DNA from: JAAXHF01 sp965242605 | GTDB taxonomy: Bacteria; Desulfobacterota; Binatia; Bin18 | Length of the DNA stretch: 64,000 nt | Direction of reading: 5' to 3' | NCBI GenBank assembly: GCA_965242605.1 | Contig: CBDESS010000001.1 | Location: forward strand, 1,893,955-1,957,954 | In this document: positions 52,447 to 61,377 of the stretch, piece by piece | How the letters are laid out: each line of letters opens with the position of its first letter | Numbering within the stretch: the stretch's first letter is position 1 | Program-made: the position numbers and the translations under genes | Notes under the pieces: model-generated | Seen by the model: only the letters and a program-made list of their open reading frames with translations | What the model was told of the DNA's origin: nothing | Databases searched by the model: none

Positions 52447-53609
52447 AACGCCTCGGTCCCTTCGTCCAGGATGGAGAGATAGCGGTCGTAGGCAAACAGC
52501 CGGTCCCGCGATCTGCCCGTGATCTCACGAGTGATATTCCGTTTGACGAGCCACTGCATGGCTGGGGCGGCTGCGTTGAAGGACAGGCCCGTGTGGTCGC
52601 AGACGCCGGTCAGAGACCGAATCGGCCGCGCTCTCAGCGCGTCATACACGCGCAGGACCGATCCGGCGCGCCGGCCGGCGTAGCCTTCAATAGCGGCCCG
52701 GTCCGACTCAAACAGCGCCATCAGCCGGTGGGTCGTGCTGACCGCGCCCTCGGCGGTCGCTTTCACCCCTTCAAGGAAGAATGCCAGCCACGCCTCCCAA
52801 TCGCCGTCGGTACGCGCCCGATTCAGCAGGGCGTAGTAGTCGCTGCGATGCTGTTTGAAGTACAGGCTGAGGTATAACAGGGGGTGGCGCATGAGGCCAT
52901 GTGCGATCAGCAGGAAGGTGATGAGCAGCCGCCCTATCCGTCCGTTGCCGTCCAGGAAGGGGTGGATGATCTCGAACTGCACATGCGCCAGTCCGGCTCG
53001 AACCAGCACCGGCAGCCCGTCGTCTTCGGCGTGCAGAAAACGTTCGAGTGCCGCCATACAGTCGGGCAGCGCGGTGTGCGGCGGAGGCACGAAGACGGCG
53101 TTGCCAGGCCGGGAACCGCCGATCCAGTTCTGCGAACGGCGAAACTCGCCGGGCGTTTTGTCGCTGCCCCGCCCGCTGTCCAACAGCACACCGTGCATCT
53201 CCCGGAGCAGGCGGTTGGACAGCGGAAAGTTCTCGTCCAGCCGGCGCAGTCCGTGGTTAAGCGCCGCAACATAGTTGGACACTTCAAGCACGTCATCAAG
53301 CGGGACGCCGGGCACCTCTTTCAACTCAAACAGGAGCAGGTCCGACAGCGACGACTGTGTCCCCTCGATCTGAGAGGAAAGCACCGCCTCCTTACGCACA
53401 TAGGTATACAGAAAGAGCGTCCGGTCCGGCAGGAGGCTTGCCACAGCGTCGAGTCGACCGACGGCAAGCGTCGCCGCCTCAAACGCTGACAGCAACGGAC
53501 CGTCAAGGCTGATGGGGGGATCGGGCGGCAGCGGTGCCGGTACGAATGCACGCACCTGCTCGCCGCCGGCGCTCGTTACCTCGTATCTGCCTCTCTCTGA
53601 TCGTCGCAT
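52443..53609 (-). CDS. fic: Fic family protein (AMPylator), class II
   Basis: A 388-residue Fic protein. The catalytic motif H216-PFLDGNGRIGR-227 is perfect, with the nucleotide flap upstream. The auto-inhibitory motif S-x-x-x-E-G lies N-terminally at S78-SQIEG-83, which makes it class II. A C-terminal winged-helix region (about 315-375) resembles the HTH of Fic regulators. It transfers AMP or a related group to target proteins. It is cotranscribed with hsdS; Fic genes are repeatedly found inside restriction loci, where their role is open. Confidence 0.93.
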   Translation of the reverse strand: MRRSERGRYEVTSAGGEQVRAFVPAPLPPDPPISLDGPLLSAFEAATLAVGRLDAVASLLPDRTLFLYTYVRKEAVLSSQIEGTQSSLSDLLLFELKEVPGVPLDDVLEVSNYVAALNHGLRRLDENFPLSNRLLREMHGVLLDSGRGSDKTPGEFRRSQNWIGGSRPGNAVFVPPPHTALPDCMAALERFLHAEDDGLPVLVRAGLAHVQFEIIHPFLDGNGRIGRLLITFLLIAHGLMRHPLLYLSLYFKQHRSDYYALLNRARTDGDWEAWLAFFLEGVKATAEGAVSTTHRLMALFESDRAAIEGYAGRRAGSVLRVYDALRARPIRSLTGVCDHTGLSFNAAAPAMQWLVKRNITREITGRSRDRLFAYDRYLSILDEGTEAL

Positions 53610-53643
53610 GTCGTATTGCGCTTTCTGAAATAAGCATCCACGT

Positions 53644-53672
53644 TATTGCAACATAATACACAAAATGCAATA
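53644..53672. promoter_or_regulatory. Inverted repeat upstream of fic
   Basis: TATTGCA (53644-53650) and TGCAATA (53666-53672) form an inverted repeat with a 15-nt centre, 35 nt upstream of the fic start in an AT-rich stretch. A minus-strand TATTAT at 53653-53658 could be a -10. It may be an operator for autoregulation by Fic's winged helix. Confidence 0.4.
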
Positions 53673-53846
53673 GTTGCCTGTTCCGTTCCGAGAGCCTGCC
53701 CACGCCCGAGGCACTCATGTGGCTGGGTGTGTATTGCCTCAGGGTGCAGCTTTCTGCTAGAGTCCTCCCTTGCTGTCCTCAGAGAAGAACAGCGGCCGCT
53801 TGGTCTGGACTCTCGTATACAGGCGGAGAGAGGAGAAAGCCTAGTT

Positions 53847-55346
53847 ATGATACGACGACTGCCCGATCTGATTGCTGCGGGGCGACGGCTGGCCGGCGCG
53901 TTGCTCGCTGTGTGCCTCCTGGCCGGCCCGCCGCCCCGAGCCGAGGCGGACATGGCACTGTCCCAGATTTCCCCCAAGCTGTCGCTGGCGGCCAGCCTGC
54001 GGGTGCGGGGAGAGTTCTGGGACTGGTTTGGGGGCTCGTCGGGCGACAACTCCTACGCCTACGCCGCTACCGTAGCCAAGTTTGGGCTGAAGTGGTCGGA
54101 CGAACTCTTTGATGTCCACGTGGAAGGCCAGAATACGTCGCTGCTCGGCCTGCCCGATGACGCCACCGGTCCCGCTCCGCAGGCTGCCTTTGGCCTCGGC
54201 CCGGTCTACCGTTCCCACAACCGTCGCAATAATGACTCGGGTGTGTTTCTCAAACAAGCGCACCTGACGCTCAAGCAGACCGGCATCCCCGGCCTGACCA
54301 TCAAAGGCGGACGGCATCTGATCGCCGAGGGGGCCGAGGTGCTGAGCAAAGACCCGAGCATCGACTGGATCAAGCGCTTTCGCGTCTCACAGCGTTTGAT
54401 CGGCCCGTTTGGCTGGTCGCACACCGGGCGCTCCTACGACGGCTTCACCCTGAGCTATACCAGGGACGCCTATAACCTGACCGTCCACGGTTCCCACCCG
54501 ACCCAGGGCGGGTTTGATCTGGCCGGCAACAAGATGATCGACGACATTGACCTGCTCTACACCGGCTTCAACATCACCCGGCCGTCGTTTGCCACCACCA
54601 GCGACGCCCGTCTGTTCTACATCTATTATGCCGATGGCCGCGGCCTGCGCCCGACCGACAACCGGCCGTTCGCGGTCCGCAACGCCGACCTCCGGCACAT
54701 CGCCATCCATACCGCCGGCGGCCACCTGATCCACATGCTGCCCACTCCCGCCGGCCCGATTGACCTGATGGGCTGGGGCGTGGGGCAGGGCGGTGACTGG
54801 GGCAAGCAGGACCACGGGGCCTGGGCGCTGGCCTTTGAGGCCGGCTGGCAGCCCCAGACCTTGCCCTGGCAGCCCTGGATTCGGGTCGGCTATAACCGCA
54901 GCTCGGGCGACGATGACCCCAACGACGGCGACCACGAGACTTTCTTTCAGATTCTGCCCACCGCCCGGGTGTACTCGTTCAGCACCTTCTACAACCTGAT
55001 GAACAGCGAAGACGCCTTCGTGCAACTGATTCTCAAGCCGCGCAAGGGCCTGGTCTGGCGCACCGACTTTCACAACCTCCGGGTCAGCGAAGACAACGAC
55101 CTGTGGTACCAGGGGGCCGGGGCCACTCTCGAGGACCGCCAAGCCGGCTTTGGCTATGTCGGTCGGCCGGCGTTCGGCAAACGTAACCTGTTCCAGCTCA
55201 TTGAGACCTCGCTGAGCTACACGGTCAACAAGCATGTCAACGTCAACGTCTTCTTTGCCCATGTGTTTGGCAACAGCATTGTCGATCGGATTTTCACCGG
55301 CGACGCGGCCAACTTCGGCTATATCGAGATGACGCTGAAGCTCTGA
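53847..55346 (+). CDS. Alginate-export-family outer-membrane porin
   Basis: A 499-residue exported barrel. ATG 53847 has AGGAGA upstream, and the signal peptide (GRRLAGALLAVCLLAGP) ends near PRAEA. The body has many amphipathic strands and AlgE-type marks (LAASLRVRGEFWDWF, KQTGIPGLTIKGGRHLIAEG, GRSYDGFTLSYTRDAYNL), ending IEMTLKL. Such 16-18-stranded channels pass anionic solutes. Its position directly before the cyanate operon suggests, without proof, an entry route for small anions. Confidence 0.82.
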   Translation: MIRRLPDLIAAGRRLAGALLAVCLLAGPPPRAEADMALSQISPKLSLAASLRVRGEFWDWFGGSSGDNSYAYAATVAKFGLKWSDELFDVHVEGQNTSLLGLPDDATGPAPQAAFGLGPVYRSHNRRNNDSGVFLKQAHLTLKQTGIPGLTIKGGRHLIAEGAEVLSKDPSIDWIKRFRVSQRLIGPFGWSHTGRSYDGFTLSYTRDAYNLTVHGSHPTQGGFDLAGNKMIDDIDLLYTGFNITRPSFATTSDARLFYIYYADGRGLRPTDNRPFAVRNADLRHIAIHTAGGHLIHMLPTPAGPIDLMGWGVGQGGDWGKQDHGAWALAFEAGWQPQTLPWQPWIRVGYNRSSGDDDPNDGDHETFFQILPTARVYSFSTFYNLMNSEDAFVQLILKPRKGLVWRTDFHNLRVSEDNDLWYQGAGATLEDRQAGFGYVGRPAFGKRNLFQLIETSLSYTVNKHVNVNVFFAHVFGNSIVDRIFTGDAANFGYIEMTLKL

Positions 55347-55406
55347 CGCAGCCGGGGCACCCTCGTCCTGAACTCCTCGCCCGGCCAAGGAATGCCAGTA
55401 CGCACC

Positions 55407-55525
55407 ATGCAGCCCGCCTGGGTCGTCCCACGCGGCTGCATGATGCATGCCTGGGATCGCGGGCGTCTCGCCCGCCCAAAAGGAGATGCAGCCCGCCGAG
55501 GTCGTCTCCCAGGCTGCATGATGCA
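55407..55525. repeat. Paired hairpin/palindrome elements upstream of the sigma-54 promoter
   Basis: Two copies of ATGCAGCCCGCC … GGCTGCATGATGCA (55407-55447 and 55486-55525) flank a perfect 7-bp hairpin (GCGGGCG/CGCCCGC, 55459-55475). Each copy contains the palindrome TGCATGATGCA (55437-55447, 55515-55525). They lie about 150 and 230 bp before the -12 element, the usual range for enhancer sites of sigma-54 activators. They might instead be dispersed repeat elements. The rest of the 370-nt gap has no gene. Confidence 0.55.
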
Positions 55526-55658
55526 CCTTTCGTAGGCAGCTCTCCGCTCTCCTGCTTCTCCACCAACACCCCCGGACCCCTGCCCATTCGCCTTTCCCCT
55601 GAGGAAAGGCGTTGTTTTGCCGTGTCTTTCGGGCTTGCGGCTCTTCTGCCCCGCGGCC

Positions 55659-55674
55659 TGGCACACGAATTGCT
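55659..55674 (+). promoter_or_regulatory. Sigma-54 (-24/-12) promoter of the cyanate operon
   Basis: TGGCAC (55659-55664), five bases, then TTGCT (55670-55674): GG and GC are separated by exactly 10 nt, as RpoN promoters require. It lies 43 nt before ATG 55717. This is the best regulatory match in the window. Confidence 0.85.
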
Positions 55675-55716
55675 TGCATATCCGGTTACAAATCCCAACT
55701 CTCGGAGGTTGCCGGA

Positions 55717-57084
55717 ATGCCGCACAACAGCTTACATGACCCCTTTGATCCCCAGACATCGCTTGAGCACGCCCACGGCCCTGGCGCGGTGCCCGGGCCG
55801 GCCAACCAGGCTCTTCCCGACACGCCCGAGCAGATCATTGACCGCGTAGTGGAAAGTACGGTGGTGCGCGCCCTGTTTGGCGGCAATGAGGTGAGCCGGC
55901 GGCGGTTCATGCAGGCGGTCGGGGCCGGCGGGGCCGCGGCGCTTATCGAATCGCTCTTCCCGCTCAAAACCGCCAAAGCCATGGCCCAGGAGCAAGCCGG
56001 TGCGATTGAAAAGAAAGACCTGACGATTGGCTTCATCCCGATCACCTGTGCCACGCCGATCATCATGGCCGAGCCGATGGGCTTCTATGCCAAACACGGG
56101 CTGAACGCCAAGGTCCGCCGGGCCGCCGGCTGGGCCATGGTCCGGGACTGGTCCATCAACAAAGACGTTGATGCCGCCCACATGCTGAGCCCCATGCCCT
56201 TGTCGATTACGCTGGGGGCCGGCTCCAAGCAAGTGCCCTACTTCATGCCAGCGGTCGAAAACATCAACGGCCAAGCCATTACCCTGCACACCAAGCATCA
56301 AGGGGTCACATCGGCCCAGGACATGAAAGGCTTCCGGTTCTGTGTGCCCTTTCGCTACTCCATGCACAACTATCTGCTGCGCTACTACCTGGCCGAAGGC
56401 GGTATCCACCCGGACAAGGATGTGCAGATCCGCGTCGTCCCGCCACCCGAGATGGTGGCCAACCTCAGGGCCGAGAACGTTGACGGCTATCTCGCCCCCG
56501 ACCCCTTCAACCAGCGGGCGGTGTACGAAAACGCCGGCTTCATCTATCTGCTGTCAAAAGAAATCTGGGACCGCCACCCGTGCTGCGCCTTTGCCATTTC
56601 TCAGGAGTTCGCCGCAACCTACCCTAACACCTTTCTGGCCCTGTTCCGGTCTATTGTAGACGCCACCCATTACGCTTCCAAGCCGGAAAACCGCCAAGAC
56701 ATCGCCAAAGCCATTGCGCCCAAAAACTACCTCAACCAGCCCGTCATTGTGTTGGAGCAAGTCCTGACCGGCAGGTTTGCCGATGGGCTTGGCAATATCC
56801 GGCATGTGCCCGACCGGATCGACTTTGACCCTTTTCCCTGGCATTCGATGGCGGTCTGGATCCTGACCCAGATGAAACGCTGGAAGCATGTCGAGAGCGA
56901 CTTTGACTATAAAAAAGTCGCCGAAGAGGTCTATCTGGCCGCCGAGTGCGACAAAATCTCCCAGGAACTCGGCTATGACGCCCACCCCCAGACCTACCGC
57001 TCGCATGTCCTGATGGGCAAGACCTTTGACCCCAGCCAACCCGAGGCCTATGTGCAGAGCTTTCCAATCAACAACCTTTCATAA
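55717..57084 (+). CDS. ABC transporter substrate-binding protein, nitrate/cyanate type
   Basis: A 455-residue NrtA/CmpA-like protein; GGAGG lies 8 nt before ATG 55717. A long N-terminal part (1-60) is followed by a twin-arginine-type signal (SRRRFMQAVGAGGAAAL), so export may use Tat. The mature part has TIGFIPITCATPIIMAEPMGFYA and NVDGYLAPDPFNQRAV, typical of the nitrate/bicarbonate/cyanate binding family. It is the first gene of the operon with cyanase and the permease and ATPase genes; that context favours cyanate. Confidence 0.88.
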   Translation: MPHNSLHDPFDPQTSLEHAHGPGAVPGPANQALPDTPEQIIDRVVESTVVRALFGGNEVSRRRFMQAVGAGGAAALIESLFPLKTAKAMAQEQAGAIEKKDLTIGFIPITCATPIIMAEPMGFYAKHGLNAKVRRAAGWAMVRDWSINKDVDAAHMLSPMPLSITLGAGSKQVPYFMPAVENINGQAITLHTKHQGVTSAQDMKGFRFCVPFRYSMHNYLLRYYLAEGGIHPDKDVQIRVVPPPEMVANLRAENVDGYLAPDPFNQRAVYENAGFIYLLSKEIWDRHPCCAFAISQEFAATYPNTFLALFRSIVDATHYASKPENRQDIAKAIAPKNYLNQPVIVLEQVLTGRFADGLGNIRHVPDRIDFDPFPWHSMAVWILTQMKRWKHVESDFDYKKVAEEVYLAAECDKISQELGYDAHPQTYRSHVLMGKTFDPSQPEAYVQSFPINNLS

Positions 57085-57096
57085 GGAGGAGATACC

Positions 57097-57540
57097 ATGA
57101 CACGACAGGAAGCGTGCGAGGTGCTACTAGCGGCCAAAAAAGATAGGGGGCTGTCGTTTGCCGAGCTGGCGACAGCCCTGGGCCGAGACAAGGTTTGGGT
57201 GGCCGCCGCCCTGATGGGCCAAGCGACCCTGTCCGCGCAAGAAGCCCGGCGGCTGGACGAAGCCCTGGGCACAAGCCCGGCGGCGACCGCCCCCCTCCAG
57301 GACCCGCCCCTCAAAGGGTCTTTGGACACCACCGTCCCGGTTGACCCGCTCATCTATCGGTTTCACGAGATCACCCAGGTCTACGGCACGGCCATGAAAG
57401 CCGTGATCCATGAGATGTTCGGCGATGGCATCATGAGTGCCATTGACTTTGAAATCGATATTCAGAAGCAGGCAGACCCCAAGGGCGACCGGGTGGTTGT
57501 CACCTACAGCGGCAAGTTTCTTCCTTACCGCAAATGGTGA
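57097..57540 (+). CDS. cynS: Cyanate hydratase (cyanase)
   Basis: A 147-residue cyanase: an N-terminal helical domain and a C-terminal catalytic domain. The catalytic residues R88, E91 and S114 (YRFHEITQVYG … MSAIDFEID) keep the exact spacing of R96/E99/S122 in the E. coli enzyme. It converts cyanate and bicarbonate to ammonia and CO2. It lies inside the transporter operon, between the binding-protein and permease genes, so import and breakdown are coexpressed. Confidence 0.96.
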   Translation: MTRQEACEVLLAAKKDRGLSFAELATALGRDKVWVAAALMGQATLSAQEARRLDEALGTSPAATAPLQDPPLKGSLDTTVPVDPLIYRFHEITQVYGTAMKAVIHEMFGDGIMSAIDFEIDIQKQADPKGDRVVVTYSGKFLPYRKW

Positions 57541-57544
57541 GCAT

Positions 57545-58543
57545 ATGAGTACCCCCACTGTATCCCTGCGAGACGCCACGACCGCCTTTCTGATGCAACA
57601 GCAGCGTGGGGCGGGAGCAGCAGCAGAGGCCGCCGGCGCGCGGCCGCCTCGCTCATGGCAGCTGCCCGTCGCCTCCCCGGGGCAGCCCTGGCTCCTGTCT
57701 GTCGCCCTGCTGGGCTGTTTTCTGCTGGGCTGGCATCTGCTGACCGTTCAGCCGGCCTTTGACCAGACCGGCCTGACCGCAGATCAATTGCTGATGCTGG
57801 AGTTCAACGGCGATATTGTTCGGACCGAGGCGGGGACCTACATCTATAATCCCGACAAAATCCAGGGTATCCCCGGTCCCCTGGTCCTGGTCAGCAAATC
57901 GCTTGAGGAGCTGTCAGCGCCGTTTCACAAGAAGGGCACCAACGATCATGGCGTCGGCCACCTCGTCATCTATACGGTGACACGTTTTGCCGCCGGGTTT
58001 CTCTCAGCCTCGCTGCTCGCCGTGGGCCTCGGTCTGCTCATTGGTCTGTCGCGCCCGCTCTACCAGGCCCTCAATCCCTTCATCCAGGTCCTCAAGCCGA
58101 TCTCTCCCCTGGCCTGGATGCCCCTCCTGCTGTACAGCGTGCAGGACCCGACCTGGACCGCCATCCTCGTCGTCTTTATGGCCTCGCTGTGGCCGACGGT
58201 GGCCAATACCGCGTTCGGGGTAAGCGCGATCCGCAAGGAATACATCCAGGTTGCCCGCCTGCTGCAACTGTCCCTGCCCCGTCGCCTCCTCATGGTCATC
58301 CTGCCGGCCGCCGCCCCGACGATTATCGCCGGGCTGCGCATCTCGTTCGGCAGTGCTCTCGTGGCGGTTGTGCCGGCCGAGATGCTACTTGGTGAGCTCG
58401 GTCTGGGCTATCTGACCTGGATTGAGTGGAACAACCTCGATATTTCCGGGGTCATGTTTGCCATTCTCATCGTCGGGGTGATGGGCATCGTCCTGGACTC
58501 CGGCTTCAATCGGCTCGCCCGGCTCGTGACCTATACGGAGTAG
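57545..58543 (+). CDS. ABC transporter permease, nitrate/cyanate type
   Basis: A 332-residue permease from ATG 57545, 4 nt after cynS, so probably translationally coupled. There are about six membrane helices; the EAA-type loop lies near AIRKEYIQVARLLQLS and the C-half has ISFGSALVAVVPAEMLLGELGLGYL. A cytoplasmic N-terminal stretch of about 45 residues is alanine-rich. It is NrtB/CynB-like and forms the channel with the ATPase of the next gene. Confidence 0.9.
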   Translation: MSTPTVSLRDATTAFLMQQQRGAGAAAEAAGARPPRSWQLPVASPGQPWLLSVALLGCFLLGWHLLTVQPAFDQTGLTADQLLMLEFNGDIVRTEAGTYIYNPDKIQGIPGPLVLVSKSLEELSAPFHKKGTNDHGVGHLVIYTVTRFAAGFLSASLLAVGLGLLIGLSRPLYQALNPFIQVLKPISPLAWMPLLLYSVQDPTWTAILVVFMASLWPTVANTAFGVSAIRKEYIQVARLLQLSLPRRLLMVILPAAAPTIIAGLRISFGSALVAVVPAEMLLGELGLGYLTWIEWNNLDISGVMFAILIVGVMGIVLDSGFNRLARLVTYTE

Positions 58544-58566
58544 CCCCGGCTGGAGGAAGTTTCACG

Positions 58567-59415
58567 ATGGCCTTTGTAGAAATTGACCACGTCAGCAAGT
58601 ATTTCCCGCTGCGCGAAGGCGAGACCGGCACGAGTCACACCGCCGAGACCTTCTGCGTGTTTCAGAATGTCTCGCTCCATATCGACGAGGGCGAGTTTCT
58701 CACCCTCGTCGGGCATTCGGGCTGTGGCAAGAGCACCCTGCTCAATATCCTGGCCGGCTTTGAGACCGCTTCCGAGGGCGGCCTGGTCCTGGACGGTAGA
58801 GAAGTGCGCGAGCCTGGTTTAGACCGGATGGTCGTGTTCCAGAACTTCGCCCTCATGCCCTGGCTGTCGGCCTTTGATAATGTCCGCGTGGCGGTCAAAG
58901 CGGCCTATCCCAAGTGGGACGGCGCGCAGGTGGACCGGCATACCCGGAAATACCTCAGCGTGATGAACCTGCTTGACGCCGCCGGCAAGAAGCCGGCCTT
59001 TCTGTCCGGCGGCATGCGCCAGCGGGTCGGGCTGGCGCGGGCGTTTGCCGTCCAGCCCAAGGTGCTGCTGCTTGACGAGCCGTTTGCCCAGATCGACGCC
59101 CTCACCCGGGGTACGATTCAGGAAGAACTGATGAAGATGTGGGACGCGACCGGCACGACGGTCTTTATGGTCACCCATGACGTGGACGAGGCGATCCTGC
59201 TGTCCGACCGCATTGCGCTGATGACCACCGGGCCGGCCGCGCGTGTGGCCGAATGCCTGGAGGTCGCCATTCCCCGGCCGCGCCGGCGGGAGACGATTAT
59301 CGACCTGCCGCACTACACCCGGCTGCGCAATGAGGTCTTGCGCTTCCTGATGCGGGCCGGCCAGGGAAATGCGCCTGCTCCCCTGAACGCACATGCGAGC
59401 CGCTTCAACTGTTGA
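58567..59415 (+). CDS. ABC transporter ATP-binding protein, nitrate/cyanate type
   Basis: A 282-residue NrtD/SsuB-like ATPase from ATG 58567. Walker A is GHSGCGKSTLL, the Q-loop MVVFQNFALMPW, the signature LSGGMRQRVGLARAF, Walker B VLLLDEPF and the switch VTHDVDEA. The DEPFAQIDALTR segment differs slightly from the usual DEPFGALDALTR. The last codons overlap a urease fragment. Confidence 0.93.
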   Translation: MAFVEIDHVSKYFPLREGETGTSHTAETFCVFQNVSLHIDEGEFLTLVGHSGCGKSTLLNILAGFETASEGGLVLDGREVREPGLDRMVVFQNFALMPWLSAFDNVRVAVKAAYPKWDGAQVDRHTRKYLSVMNLLDAAGKKPAFLSGGMRQRVGLARAFAVQPKVLLLDEPFAQIDALTRGTIQEELMKMWDATGTTVFMVTHDVDEAILLSDRIALMTTGPAARVAECLEVAIPRPRRRETIIDLPHYTRLRNEVLRFLMRAGQGNAPAPLNAHASRFNC

Positions 59416-59638
59416 ACAGCCGGACGGCCACGCCCCGGATATTATCAGGGTGTGTGGTCTGCCCAATGTCCTGCCGTCTTCCACCAACCCGCCCCGGCCA
59501 TTTACCGTCAACACCATTCCTGAGCTCTGTGAGGTCAGGGCAGACGGCCAACTGCTGAGCTGCGAGCCGGCCAGCGTCCTGCCGCTGGCCCAGCGCTCCT
59601 TTCTGTTCCGATCCTTGCCGCTGGGCCGGAGCGTATGA
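59393..59638 (+). pseudogene. ureC: Urease alpha-subunit (ureC) remnant with internal deletion
   Basis: An 81-codon frame contains two non-adjacent pieces of UreC joined together: residues 11-44 (DGHAPDIIRVCGLPNVLPSS … VNTIPE, from the middle of the alpha subunit) and residues 47-72 (EVRADGQLLSCEPASVLPLA … FLF, the normal C-terminus). The roughly 200 residues normally between them, and the N-terminal half with the nickel ligands, are missing. It is a deletion relic and cannot be active. It suggests that a urease locus once adjoined the cyanate operon. Confidence 0.8.
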
Positions 59639-59692
59639 CGGAGGCTCTGCGCCGGCTGTCATCCGCCCCTCAAGCCTGGAGATGAGGGAGTC

Positions 59693-61315
59693 ATGCTTGA
59701 ACTGCGCGAGTATCAGCGGGAGTTGCTGAAACAGGTCCAGACGGCGCTTGGTCCCCGACAGGCGCGGGTGATGGCGTAGCTGCCGACCGGCGGCGGCAAA
59801 ACCATTGTTGCCGCTCACCTGCTGGCCGACTGGCTTGCAGGATGGACGCGGGGCCGTCTGGCTCACCCACCGCAAAGAGTTGGCCGACCAGACGTGCAGA
59901 ATGCTGACCGCGGCCCGCCTTCCAGCCAGGAATAACGTTCAATGGAACCCGGGAATGGATGCGCCGGCAATGAGTCACGGCGTTGTGGTCCTGATGGCCC
60001 AGACGGTGAGCCGACGCACGGTCGGCATGAATGTCTGGAACAGGTGTGGTGAGGATGACTTGCTGGTGGTTGACGAGGCCCACCACGCCACTGCCCGGGG
60101 GTGGACGCGGGCTATGCGGTACTGGCCCGGCCGGGTCATGGGCATGACGGCGACCCCTTGGCGTCTGTCAAAAAAGGAAGGGTTCGATCACCTGTTTGAT
60201 GCATTGGTGTGCGGGCCGCAAACCTCCCCGCCTTGCAGTCTGGGCATTGGCTGTGCGAGGCGCGGGTGCTGATACCTCCGCCCGAGCAGCGTATCCTCGG
60301 CGGCGAAGTTGACCTCAGCGGAGAGTATACCGAAGGCGGTATTGAGGGGGCGAACAGGGAGCGGCGCGAAGTGATGACGGCGAGGACCCTGCTGTTCTGG
60401 CAAAAACACGCCGGCGAGCGTCAGACCATCGTCTACGCCGTCTCGGTAGACCATGCCAACAATCTGGCCGCGGTGTTTCGCAAGGCCGGCATCTCGGCCG
60501 CGGTGATGCTCGGTGACACCCCGCCGACGGAGCGCGCCAAGCTGATAGCCGAGTTCAAGGACGAGACGCTGAAAGTCCTGGTCAATGTCGCTGTCGCAAC
60601 CGAGGGGTTTGACCTGCCCGACGCACGGTGCGTTGTCCTTGCCAGGCCCACCAAGAGTCTGGCGCTGTATCTGCAGATGGTCGGCAGAGGCTTGCGTCCG
60701 AAGGAAGAGGGCGGCGATTGTGTGCTGCTTGATCTGGCGGCCAACGCGCTGACGCACGGCCCGCCGGAAGAAAACCGTGCCTGGTCGCTCGCGCACCGAG
60801 GCGAACAGACGCAAGGCCAAGCCCCGGTGAGTCTGTGCGAGCATTGCGAAACCGTATCTTCAGCGGCCAGCCATCATTGCCGCGCGTGTGGGAGTCCGTT
60901 TGGGAAAGACTGCGACCGCTGCGGCAAGTGGCGTTCATGGAAGAGCTGGCACCTCGAGACACATTGCGGCAGCGCCCATGAGCTGGTCTGCGACCTGTGT
61001 CACCGGGACGCCCACATCCAAGCCCACCTGCCCGTTCCTGAGCAGGGTCAGTTGTTATCTGGAGGTAATGCTATGGAGCCGGACGACAAGACCAGACTCA
61101 ATGATGAAAACGACCCTTTAGAGCCGGAGCTTGCCCCGATTCTCAAAAAACTGCTTGAAGAAGAACGCCGGCGGGCTCTCGGCCCTGCCGAAGAGCGGCT
61201 GCGTCCTTTGCAGTTCAAGATCGAAGCACGCGAAGCGGAGTTGGGCGACGACTCGGCTCTGGAAAAGCTGTTTTCGGAGTATCTCGATACTTTGCCCGGC
61301 GATCAACTGTCTTAG
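59693..61315 (+). pseudogene. RadD-like superfamily 2 helicase, broken by a stop and two frameshifts
   Basis: The protein starts at ATG 59693 (MLELREYQRELLKQVQ), meets an in-frame TAG (59777-59779) just before motif I (LPTGGGKT), shifts frame near 59841-59850 and again near 60216. In order one can read AVWLTHRKELADQT, DEAH box VVDEAHHA, GMTATPWRLS, EARVLIPPPEQRIL, NVAVATEGFDLPDA, MVGRGLRP and C-terminal CxxC pairs. The last 240 residues may be a zinc-containing region and a charged tail. The intact 3' part (60209-61315) is 368 codons. It is non-functional as written. Confidence 0.8.
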
Positions 61316-61377
61316 TGTGTGGGCTGCGCCTTGTACATGCTTGAAGGGTAGGGCGGGACCTTGTATCGTGCCGGACT

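Noticed and set aside
54387..55679. 430-codon frame antisense to the porin
   Set aside because: Composition shadow of the porin; no recognisable motifs and no RBS.
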